Positions 33,384 to 43,530 of a stretch of DNA of 64,000 bases are shown piece after piece (within the stretch, counting starts at the first letter, position 1; every line of letters starts with the position of its first letter). Source of the stretch: Arabidopsis thaliana (taxonomy: Eukaryota; Streptophyta; Magnoliopsida; Brassicales; Brassicaceae); the NCBI RefSeq assembly GCF_000001735.4, contig NC_003075.7:16803001-16867000 (forward strand), in the 5' to 3' direction. A program made the position numbers and the translations under genes. A model generated the notes under the pieces. It made no database searches and was not told the DNA's origin. It was given only the letters and a program-made list of their open reading frames with translations.

Positions 33384-36345
33384 TTACAGATACAGCGAAT
33401 TTAGGAGGTACATTCTGGTTGCTAGAGCCCTGCCAGGTCAAGCAAGAGAAAAGGTTAAGAAAAACCAGTATCATCTCCAATGCAGCATCTACACCGAAAA
33501 GTTTCAAATGAATTGAGGAACCTTATTTGCTGGGTCAATATTTTCGGTATCAACTCTAATACAGATGAAAGCTCTAAAATTAAAAATCTAGCAAACTGGA
33601 CTTTGCGACTCACTCCTTTCCTCTGATGAGCAAACAAAAAGTTGCAAGTAATTTTTTTTAACTAATTTAACTTCTACTACATCCAATGTGGGAAACCTGG
33701 CAGCCCAAGTTATAGTTACACAGACTCTCTACACACTCTTGTCATATGGAAGACTAGGTTAGTCAGTTAGGTTCATTAAAAACAATCCATATGAAAAGGT
33801 GATCTTGGGACAAACAGTTAAACCGAGGGGAAATAGATGCAGGTTTACCTGCGTGTTAGAGTGATACATTCTCTATCCAGGACCCCAACAGGGTGTATTC
33901 TGGGAGCATCAATGCTGCCTGAAACGACTGCAACATGAGAAAGTTCATGCTTGTTCATGATTGTTTGGGCAGCGAGAAGATCCATATCAGGTGTAACAGT
34001 CCATGGCACTTTACATTTTCCTCCACTCCTCGAACAGATGTCATTAACAAAAATATCCTAAGCCAAAGAAATGCTTCAATTAATGATCAAAGAAATAGTT
34101 ATTTCAGACTATTCAATTTCGTACCTTGGGTCTATTATTTCCTTCTTTTCTTGCTTTGCTGAATTCCTGAATGTCTGAAAGTGTAAGTATACCGAGAAAG
34201 ATATTGTCAGGATCAACAATCAAGGCGCAGGATTGTTTCTCTATCAGCATACGAGTTAATGCCTCTTCCAAAGAAGTGCTCATCATAACTGTCGCAAATC
34301 TTGTTCGCATGGCTTCTGAAACAAAAATACTCTTCGGCAGCTCCTCAGATTGGTTGAGAGAATCATCAAGGCAAAGAGAACTTTCAACTTCACAAAGGTT
34401 ATTCGTTGATGATTCATCATCAGATGACGTCAGAGACTGTACAGCTTCTTGGCTCTTTCTTTTCCTAGTTTCTTTTGTTTCTCTAGTTTCTTGTCTCTTT
34501 GATTGTCCAGATGTAATCCATGAAGACATGCCTACAGCTCCCAGTAGAGGTAACACTATACGATAATCCTGTGTAAGTTCAAATAGCAGTAGTACTGCTG
34601 TAAGAGGAACTTGACAAACCCCCGCAAGTGTAGCAGCCATTCCAACCTGTTAAACAATGAGACAAACAGGATCATTGGCAATGAAGCTACAAAAAAACTA
34701 GCATCCATTCTCAGTTAACCCGAAAAAATATTCTGTTCAAAGTATTGATAGGTAACCAATCAAGAAAGTCTGAAATTAAGACAATTTTGAAACATTGACC
34801 ACATAAGAACAGTACCAGACCATAAGCTTGTGGAGATGCCACTTCCAAGATAGAGAGATTGAAATCAGGGTTCTGAGCCAAAGCAAGTCCAATAAACTTT
34901 CCATAGGCCATTCCTGCTGCCCCGCCAATAAAGAGAGAAGGAGCATAGTATCCACCGACAAGTCCAGAAGCCCGACACCATGCGGTTGCAGCTATCTTGA
35001 CCGCTACCAGCTGAAGCAAAAGATCAGCTGAAAGACCCTTCACAAATGGACGTTTCTCCAACAAAATATCCACATTCTGAAAACCCCAGTATAATACTTC
35101 AGGGTATACCAAAGCTATGATACCAACACTTAATCCACCCATTACAGGAAATACAGCCTTTGGTATCCCAGCATCCTTGTTAAGACTGTCAACAGCAGAT
35201 GTCATGGATGATGTACATCGAGATAATGCCAACGAGACCAAGCCACACAGAGCGCCCAATAAAAGATAGAGTGGAAGTTCTGAAAATCAGTGACCAGCTC
35301 TCATAAGTTTGGTTTCTGGTTCCCTTGCGTAAAAAGCATAAGAATGGCAATGCATATTACCTCCAGGAGAGCGGAAGTCATAGTCAGGAACCTTAAACGC
35401 AGGTTCAGAGCCGAGACCGATTTCGGAAACCACAGAAGCAGTAACAGCACTAAGAATAACCATAGAAGTTGTGTTTGGAAGTGAAGTTGATGAATCAGTT
35501 GATGAAGAAGGCCACAAAACGGATTCAACTGCAAAGAAGCATCCAGCCACAGCTGCATTGAACCCTGTAACAACATATAACAAAGTCCTCTTAACGAATC
35601 AATCAAGAGTTCCATACGCAAGAGAGAACAACATTAGCAAATATCAGATGAACAAACCAGAGGAAATGCCAGCAGCTGAGCCAGCGGCAAGAAGTGAGAA
35701 GCCAGTCTGAGGACTTTTATTGAACAGAGAATTCACACCTTTAGCGATTGACGCTCCAATTTCAACACTTGGACCTTCCGGCCCCAGCGAATTTCCAGTC
35801 CCAAGCGTCACACATGCGGCAACAGTCTTAAGGAAAGGACGCAACACTGCCTTTACGCGATCGAGACTAGAATGAGAATCTCCAGTAGATTTTCCAGCAG
35901 ATTCTCGAAGCTGATTGAGGATGCTCACCACCAAACCGCCGATAGTCGGAACAAGGATAACACGCAACCAATTGGAACCGATCGGTGCCTCTCTAAGCCA
36001 CGAAGCTCCACGATCAGGAATCCCATCCCAGGAAAAGTCTCGAAGCAAGTGAACACAGTTGTTGAATAGAACCACACTAACTCCAGTGAGAACACCAACC
36101 AAACAAGCCGACGCTATCGCAAGCTCCTGAGACGGCTGCTGATCAAATCCAACCTCATCCTGATCAGTCTCCTGCTTCGCCGCCGGTAAACGCGGGAAAA
36201 TTCTACCGCCAATAGCGACGGAACCGAAAAACGGTGAAAGGACGACATTGAACTGAAAAGGAACGTCGGTTTTGTGAATTGGAGCGAATCTCCGGGAAGA
36301 GACGGGAGATCGGAGGGCAGCACAGAGTGGAAGCGTGGCTGCCAT
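33384..36345 (-). CDS. CLC-E: Chloroplast CLC-type anion channel/transporter CLC-E
   Basis: Six exons on the minus strand: 35658-36345, 35361-35564, 34816-35279, 34125-34646, 33849-34057 and 33384-33429; 710 aa. An N-terminal Ser/Arg-rich stretch (ALRSPVSSRRFAP) fits a plastid transit peptide. CLC signatures are TLGTGNSLGPEGPSVEIGAS (the GxEGP selectivity region), AGSAAGISSGFNAAVAG, and RASGLVGGYYAPSLFIGGAAG with VGMAATLAGVCQVPLTAVLLL. A serine-rich linker (34350-34530) precedes CBS domains: VSEAMRTRFATVMMSTSLEEAL and the last part ending TRMYLLNSLYL. CLC-E is placed in the thylakoid membrane and linked to nitrate or chloride balance (established knowledge). The GxEGP proline and the Ser region differ from the nitrate-selective PGIPE of CLC-A. 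The last coding exon is only 46 nt. Confidence 0.94.
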
Positions 36346-36861
36346 GAACGGCTGCTTCCGTGAAGTGACGCGTGTTTATCCATTAACGGATAATTTGATC
36401 TTAAATCACAAATCTTACGTGGCTGATCTTATTATTCAAACGCATGGGCTTGGGCCTTGAGGTAAACAGGTTTATATGGGCCAATAACAATAAATTTGAT
36501 TAAAAATAAAAGGCCTCTTAGCTTTAGGTTCAAACTTCAATGGAGAAGCAGTGGCTGTTGTCCCTCGCAGTTGATCTTCTTCTCAATCCAAAATCCAGCT
36601 GATAAATAAATAATTTTTCTCTTGTCGTCATATTAAAAAAAAGAAAGATTATCTGTATTTCAAGTTTCATGAGCGTTTGCCACCACAACATTGTCTTTTC
36701 GGGTTAATTTCTTCTTCTTCTTCCTTTTCTTACTAAATTCTCTTAGGTAGTTGTCGATTCGATTTCTTTGTCTTCCTCTTCGCTTATTTTCGTTGAATCT
36801 CTTGTTTACACCTTTTCCTGAAAACAAAATTGTGTTTTTTGTAGGGTTTTAGTCATACTTA
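36346..36861. promoter_or_regulatory. Divergent CLC-E/AKR2A promoter with three site II elements
   Basis: TGGGCT (36445-36450), TGGGCC (36451-36456) and TGGGCC (36477-36482) cluster within 38 bp, about 100-137 bp from the CLC-E start codon. TCP-bound site II motifs work in either orientation. On the AKR2A side a 5' UTR intron is likely at 36747-36844 (donor CTTAG/GTAGTT, acceptor TTTTTTGTAG). Confidence 0.6.
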
Positions 36862-38759
36862 ATGGCTTCCAATTCGGAGAAAAATCCTCTTCTTTCAGGT
36901 GATTATTTTCTTCTCAGTATACAATCTGATCTGCGATAATGAATCGTTTCTAGTCAGATTTGGTTATTGGTTCATTGTAATTTGTTTACTGTAGATGAGA
37001 AACCCAAATCGACGGAGGAGAATAAGAGTTCTAAGCCGGAATCAGCTTCTGGGAGTTCAACTTCATCAGCTATGCCTGGCTTGAATTTCAATGCTTTTGA
37101 TTTCTCTAATATGGCTAGTATTCTCAACGTAAGTTACCTTTGCTGTTAGCACAATTGAAAAGTTATCTTCTTTGAGTTTTTTTTTAATTGATAATGGTTT
37201 TTTTTGTAGGATCCTAGCATCAGAGAAATGGCTGAGCAAATAGCTAAAGATCCTGCGTTTAACCAATTGGCTGAGCAGCTTCAGAGATCTATTCCTAACG
37301 CTGGCCAGGAAGGTGGTTTCCCTAACTTTGATCCTCAACAGTATGTCAATACAATGCAACAGGTTATGCATAACCCTGAGTTTAAGACAATGGCCGAGAA
37401 ACTTGGTACCGCCTTAGTTCAGGTTAGGAATTGATGACTTTTTCCATCTAATCGAGGTGTGGCTTTGAATGAAGCTCTGTGTCTTATCTGATTTTATTTA
37501 TTTTTTTTGCCTACAGGATCCACAAATGTCTCCTTTTTTGGATGCTTTCTCGAATCCTGAAACAGCAGAACACTTTACTGAGCGTATGGCGCGGATGAAA
37601 GAAGATCCAGAGTTGAAACCTATACTAGATGAGATTGATGCTGGTGGTCCTTCTGCCATGATGAAGTGAGTGATACAAACTTCTTTCAATGTTTTTTAGA
37701 GAAACTGTAGAGTTTGTTTCTGTTTATGAAGGAAGAATTATTTATTCTGTTTTAGGTACTGGAATGATCCAGAAGTGCTGAAAAAGCTGGGTGAAGCAAT
37801 GGGTATGCCTGTTGCTGGCTTACCAGACCAGACTGTTTCAGCTGAACCTGAGGTAGCAGAAGAAGGTGAAGAAGAAGAGTCTATTGTTCACCAAACTGCC
37901 AGTCTTGGTGATGTTGAGGTTAGACTGCTTCCTACGTTAATATGCTTGACCATGTGAGATTTATCTTGCGTGTTGCTTGAGGAATTAGATGTTCCAAGTT
38001 TTGTTTTGTTGAACTCGTTATTGGATTTTTATTCGTTGATTCATTAGGGTTTGAAAGCTGCCTTGGCATCTGGTGGTAACAAAGATGAAGAAGATTCTGA
38101 AGGAAGGACAGCATTGCATTTTGCTTGTGGATACGGCGAGGTATGCAATTCTCTTATCAATTCACGGCAATTAAATATTCGGATTTAGATGGTTCTCTTT
38201 TTTTCAGTAGCTGTGAAGTTAAGAATCTTTATAATCATTCAATTGGTAGAAAAGTAACCAGTCTACTTACGTCTACGAGTTTCATGACACAATTACTTAT
38301 AGCAAGTTCAAATATTTGGTGAAAGAGCAATGAGATGGAACTGGCGATTACTTGCATACTAAAGATTTTGCTTATGAATATGGATTGAACTGAGTTTAAC
38401 CCTGTTGAGCCCTATCAACAGTTGAAATGTGCTCAAGTTCTTATCGATGCTGGAGCAAGTGTTAATGCGGTTGACAAAAACAAGAACACACCTCTGCATT
38501 ATGCTGCTGGTTACGGGAGGAAAGAGTGTGTAAGCCTTCTCCTGGAGAATGGTGCTGCAGTGTAAGTCTCACAACACAGTACTTATAATGAAACAACTCC
38601 ATTAAACACTGTTTCAGGACTTTAATTATATGTGCTTTGGTTGATGTGTGTGGTTGCAGCACTCTGCAAAACCTAGACGAGAAGACGCCAATTGATGTAG
38701 CGAAGCTCAACAGCCAGCTGGAGGTGGTGAAGCTGCTTGAGAAGGATGCTTTCCTTTGA
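36862..38759 (+). CDS. AKR2A: Ankyrin repeat protein AKR2A, chaperone for outer-envelope proteins
   Basis: Eight exons: 36862-36898, 36995-37128, 37210-37422, 37517-37665, 37756-37918, 38048-38140, 38422-38561 and 38660-38759; 342 aa. The N-terminus is Ser-rich with a PEST-like stretch ([15 protein letters not shown]). Two STI1/Sti1-like modules follow ([20 protein letters not shown] and [20 protein letters not shown], with [20 protein letters not shown]). An acidic linker (EEGEEEES) precedes ankyrin repeats: [34 protein letters not shown] and [24 protein letters not shown]2A binds hydrophobic targeting signals of chloroplast outer-envelope proteins and peroxisomal APX3 in the cytosol and docks on chloroplast lipids through the ankyrin region (established knowledge). 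Sequence is intact. Confidence 0.96.
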
Positions 38760-39142
38760 GCTCTGCTGGTTAAAGGAAAGCTCTAAGCTCATATTGTCTT
38801 TGAGGCATTTGTCTTGTGTGTGTCCTGAACCAGTTTCACAGGCTTTTTGTGTACACTTTTTATTAGTTCCTCTCTTCTTCTAAATTTGTCTCTTATGTTG
38901 TTTTAAAAGTCAATAAAGAAAGAAATAGCAATCAATGATTTAATTTATGATTATATTCTTTATTTCGTCGACCTCTACAGAATGATTCAATTTGGAAGAA
39001 TCATTCTGGTTTGGAGGATATGTAAGAAAAACTACTTGATCTCCAAGTTATTCCATTCTTCTGTTACTGTATTGCCCAAATTCCCAAGCTTGACAATATT
39101 TACGCAAAGCTCAAAACCCAAAATATTTGAGAATCAAAACAA

Positions 39143-39198
39143 AATCAAGGGTCTTGTCTTTTTTTTTTTTTTTGGTGTGAATCAAAGGTCTTGTCTTT
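39143..39198 (-). mobile_element. Tiny A-tailed insertion with 19-bp direct repeats, in the NTRB leader
   Basis: AATCAAGGGTCTTGTCTTT (39143-39161) and AATCAAAGGTCTTGTCTTT (39180-39198) differ at one base. Between them lies a T-run followed by GGTGTG; on the minus strand this reads CACACC plus an A-run. The structure equals the insertions at 2.8 and 42.3 kb. The right repeat ends 20 bp before the NTRB ATG at 39218, so the insertion probably lies in the 5' UTR. Confidence 0.55.
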
Positions 39199-39217
39199 GC
39201 AAGTAAATTCGTTCCTA

Positions 39218-40740
39218 ATGAACTGTGTGAGTCGTTTAAAGTGTTTGATAAGCAAAGCACGAAGCTTTGCACGGCTTGGTGGTGAATCCACTCTCTCTCA
39301 ACCGCCGTCTCTCGCCTCCGCCGCGTTTTCTTCATCCGCCGTCATGAATGGTCTCGAAACTCACAACACAAGGCTCTGTATCGTAGGAAGTGGCCCAGCG
39401 GCACACACGGCGGCGATTTACGCAGCTAGGGCTGAACTTAAACCTCTTCTCTTCGAAGGATGGATGGCTAACGACATCGCTCCCGGTGGTCAACTAACAA
39501 CCACCACCGACGTCGAGAATTTCCCCGGATTTCCAGAAGGTATTCTCGGAGTAGAGCTCACTGACAAATTCCGTAAACAATCGGAGCGATTCGGTACTAC
39601 GATATTTACAGAGACGGTGACGAAAGTCGATTTCTCTTCGAAACCGTTTAAGCTATTCACAGATTCAAAAGCCATTCTCGCTGACGCTGTGATTCTCGCT
39701 ACTGGAGCTGTGGCTAAGCGGCTTAGCTTCGTTGGATCTGGTGAAGCTTCTGGAGGTTTCTGGAACCGTGGAATCTCCGCTTGTGCTGTTTGCGACGGAG
39801 CTGCTCCGATATTCCGTAACAAACCTCTTGCGGTGATCGGTGGAGGCGATTCAGCAATGGAAGAAGCAAACTTTCTTACAAAATATGGATCTAAAGTGTA
39901 TATAATCCATAGGAGAGATGCTTTTAGAGCGTCTAAGATTATGCAGCAGCGAGCTTTGTCTAATCCTAAGATTGATGTGATTTGGAACTCGTCTGTTGTG
40001 GAAGCTTATGGAGATGGAGAAAGAGATGTGCTTGGAGGATTGAAAGTGAAGAATGTGGTTACCGGAGATGTTTCTGATTTAAAAGTTTCTGGATTGTTCT
40101 TTGCTATTGGTCATGAGCCAGCTACCAAGTTTTTGGATGGTGGTGTTGAGTTAGATTCGGATGGTTATGTTGTCACGAAGCCTGGTACTACACAGACTAG
40201 CGTTCCCGGAGTTTTCGCTGCGGGTGATGTTCAGGATAAGAAGTATAGGCAAGCCATCACTGCTGCAGGAACTGGTTAGTTCTCTACTTTCTCTGAAAGA
40301 AACTGCTTTAGTTAGCTATTTTAGTTATGTTGCCTAGAACTACTTGACTTTGTGTGCAATATATGATTTTGGAACGATCTTTTCAAAGGAAGTACTTTTT
40401 TTAGTAGCTCTGTGACCCTATGGCTTGTCAAGTTCTTGAGGTTTAGTTGCTTCTATATCATGTGATTCAATTCACAATTGATGCAAGCCTAGTTTTTGTT
40501 TTGGAGTTGTTCTTCTTTGAGTTTGTTGTTCCATGCTTAGTAGAGAGATCATTGATTGTTTTAGGTAACAGTCTTTAGAGTAAAGAGTCTTGTTTTCACA
40601 ATGTTCAATGCTTATTCTATTCATAGAGCAATAATCGTCATTGCAAACTCTGTTTGATTGATTGTGTAGGGTGCATGGCAGCTTTGGATGCAGAGCATTA
40701 CTTACAAGAGATTGGATCTCAGCAAGGTAAGAGTGATTGA
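39218..40740 (+). CDS. NTRB: NADPH-dependent thioredoxin reductase B (mitochondrial/cytosolic)
   Basis: Two exons: 39218-40274 and 40670-40740; 375 aa. Two starts are plausible. The ATG at 39218 ([19 protein letters not shown]) adds a 42-residue basic, Ser-rich presequence suited to mitochondria. The ATG at 39344 ([11 protein letters not shown]) gives the cytosolic form. The enzyme transfers electrons from NADPH via FAD to h-type and o-type thioredoxins. Visible motifs: FAD-binding [19 protein letters not shown], redox-active [14 protein letters not shown]-binding [13 protein letters not shown] with HRRDAFRAS, and the C-terminal FAD motif [24 protein letters not shown] recall NTRA at At2g17420 as the paralogue. 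Exon 2 supplies only the last 23 residues. Confidence 0.95.
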
Positions 40741-41079
40741 GGAAATTGTTGGAAGGCTCAGGTCATTGAGTTATTGTTGATTGATCCCTGATTCAGTTAG
40801 ACATTGATGGACCAGAATGAGACTTGATCTTTATCATAGAACAAGTTAAGATACATTGATTTGTTTATTCCTTAATATTGCAGTTGGAATTGAGTACGGG
40901 TATTGTTCAAAGTTGTAGCTCTAATGGTAAAACTAGCTACGACAAAAGTCCTCTTAAAATATGAGTTTTAGATGATGCCTTAACATTTCATATATTCAGT
41001 GAACATGATTTATCCAATAATGTATTATGTATTCTTATAAATTAGTATAATATAAAAATGGGTTTCCAGAAATCTTTAA
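40741..41079. other. 3' flank of NTRB
   Basis: Holds the NTRB 3' UTR. No gene seen. Confidence 0.5.
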
Positions 41080-41325
41080 GACATTTCTGATCTTGAAGCC
41101 GAGTCATTTCCAGAGCTTCTAGAGGCTTTTGAAATGATCACAGATTTTTCAGAGGAAACGGCTTTGGTGAAGCTTTAACACTTTGATGTCAAGAAAGAGA
41201 GAAATGACGGCTTGGAAGGGTCTTCAACCGATGACGTCGTTCACTCCTACATGGTTGAAATATTCAAAAGAGTTCATAAAATCCTTCCCAAAAGTAGTCC
41301 CGATTATTCTTCTAACCATTCTTAA
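41080..41325 (+). pseudogene. Possible coding remnant with an in-frame stop
   Basis: One frame reads for 81 codons with a single internal TAA (41176-41178): DISDLEAESFPELLEAFEMI and TDFSEETALVKL before it, HFDVKKERNDGLEGSSTDDV and VHSYMVEIFKRVHKILPKSS after it. Both halves have protein-like, charged, amphipathic composition unlike the surrounding AT-rich DNA, and GC content is visibly higher. I find no start codon, promoter or splice sites and cannot name a parent. It may be a decayed gene fragment or chance. Confidence 0.3.
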
Positions 41326-42286
41326 AATTCGAAACGATGAATGTGATTCTTAAATGTGGATTTTTCTCAAAATTATGTAGTCAACAAGATTGAACTATGC
41401 CTTAAATAAAAAAAGCTGTTTGATTAAAAGGTTGAATTAAATCTCTACTTTATAATAAATAAATAAAAGTTCCTGCATTTTATCTTTGTTGTTTTTTCTT
41501 TTTGTTTGACTTGATTTAGAAATATTAAACTTTTCTAATCAACGATATAGGTTTAAAGAGTTTTTAAAGTTAGTTATAAAGTGTATTTTCCCGAAATGTA
41601 TTGTGAAATAGGACTTCTAAAAAAATTGAGGTTCATACATTTTTAAAGTAAAGTTTGTGCTTATAGTAGAAATTTGGAATAATGATCAAATTCCTCGATA
41701 ATAGTATGTAGCATTCTTGTAATGCTTGAAATTGCAATGTGTTGCGACCACTGAAAAGTGCAATGGATATATTTCTGTTTTATCTTATTTTATTGGAATT
41801 TCCTATAAGATTTTAATCAGTTATATCAAAACAAATTATAATTATAGCCAGTATAGATCCGACGTTGGTGTGTCAAGCCACTTAAAAGATGATGGAAATG
41901 GATCAGATTTACTGAATAACTGACACACGAAATTCCTAAATAATTGTTTTCTGTAGAAGAATATGTACAACTAGAAGATAATATATGATTAATTATTCAG
42001 ATTTTATCTTAACTTTTTGTTGTAAACGTAAGTTTTTATTTGGAATGGTCATACTACAAATAATCTTCAAGCATTTTATAAAGAGTAAATTTAAATATCT
42101 TCGACACAAAAATAAAATATATATTACAAAGGAAAAAGGTAAAAGAAAAATATATTAAAAATTAAATTTAGTACTACATTAATGTAAGTATTAAAAAAAA
42201 AAAAAAAATTGGTTCAAAATACTAAACAATTTTAGATGAGAAATTCATCCAAGAAAATTCTCAAGTAAAAGTTTTTGTTTTTACTT

Positions 42287-42342
42287 AAAAGTTTAAAAAT
42301 CTCTTCATACCAAAAAAAAAAAAAAAAAAAGTTTAAAAATCT
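42287..42342 (+). mobile_element. Tiny A-tailed insertion with 16-bp direct repeats
   Basis: AAAAGTTTAAAAATCT occurs at 42287-42302 and 42327-42342. Between the copies lies CTTCATACC followed by an A-run. The leading A's of the right copy merge with the tail, so the certain part of the repeat is GTTTAAAAATCT (12 bp). Same layout as the insertions at 2.8 and 39.15 kb. Confidence 0.5.
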
Positions 42343-43270
42343 TCCAGATATGCAAATGCATATGCAAGTGGGGGCCATGAATGTGACAGCTGGATACAGG
42401 TTAAAGGACAACACATCATCGACCACATCCCCGACACGTGTCCCATCTCACACATGGCGTTTTCCTCTCTCTTTCACCATTTTTTTAATTTCGCGTCTCC
42501 GTTTTTACATCTTTTTTTTTGGCTAAATTGTTTTCTTTTTCTTATTATTCATTTCTATATATTATATTGAAAATAATTTGATTATTAGTAGTACTGTAGT
42601 ATTATTATTTCATACAAAGTATATATATATATATGGCAAAAAATAGTTGTTTAATGCTTGTTTTTTTCTTCACAAAAATTCACCTTCTACTTCTCCTTCT
42701 TAGGACATAATGGGCCTATTGATTTATCTTTGTTAATCCCTATAACATTCCAACTTCCAAGTGTAATGCTTATTTTCCATATAAGAATAACAAAGCTTAA
42801 AAATAAAAAAAAATTAACGGTCACAACACAAACACTATTTTAACTTATAAAATGGAAATAGGCAATTAGGCATTGATCTCCGCAGAATCTATTGCACTAG
42901 CTTGCACTATGTTTATTCACTTTAATCTCACCCTTTTTGTCTTCTCGAAAATCAGTTGATAATATCCATAAATACGGTCAAAATACGTAGAAAATACGAT
43001 AAGGAGAGTGTAATAGTATAGGGAGAAAATGGGAATAACGTGATATACATATCCACAGATAAGCAATAGGTCACCATCCCACGGTTCACGTTATTTCCGT
43101 CGGTTTTTAAAATCAAAAAATTTCCTCTACTGATAATGTTAATTAAGAAATTAAAATTATGTCTTCAACTTTTAATAAAACAATTAATGAAAAACTATCA
43201 TTATTGTAGTTTCATTAGTGACAAATGACAATATTAAAAAAAATTAAGAAAAGTAAGCAATTATTAGTTG

Positions 43271-43318
43271 AAGAACTGAAGAAGCAGAAGAAGAAGAAGC
43301 AGAAGAAGAAGAAGAGAA
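43271..43318. repeat. GAA/GAAG purine microsatellite upstream of PIRL4
   Basis: Irregular GAAGAAG and GCAGAAG units, about 48 bp, some 210 bp upstream of the PIRL4 ATG. Such tracts in Arabidopsis leaders bind GAGA-type factors and vary in length. No function shown here. Confidence 0.7.
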
Positions 43319-43530
43319 AATTTTGACAGAGATAATACACAGATAGAGAGAAGAGACAGAGACAGAGAGTGATGGAAACAGCTGTATTTATTATGAGACG
43401 AAACAAGAACCTCTGGGTTTCTACTTAAACTCTTCTCTCTTTCCTCTCTCACTTTAAAAATCCACACTTTAGAGCACACAATACAAAAAATAAGGGTTTC
43501 TTTATCTTTTCGTTTCTTCCAAATTTTGTA

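Larger units (their letters stand above)
41326..43530. other. AT-rich spacer and PIRL4 upstream region
   Basis: No gene supported. It includes a tiny A-tailed insertion (42287-42342), a (TA)n run near 42620-42634, and a purine-rich GAAGAAG tract (43271-43318) at the start of the probable PIRL4 leader. Both the tract and the CT-rich stretch near 43430 lie within 260 bp of the ATG. Confidence 0.5.

Noticed and set aside
33205-33516. 103-codon plus-strand ORF over the CLC-E 3' end
   Set aside because: It overlaps the last CLC-E exon and its 3' UTR in antisense. No codon bias or splice sites of its own.
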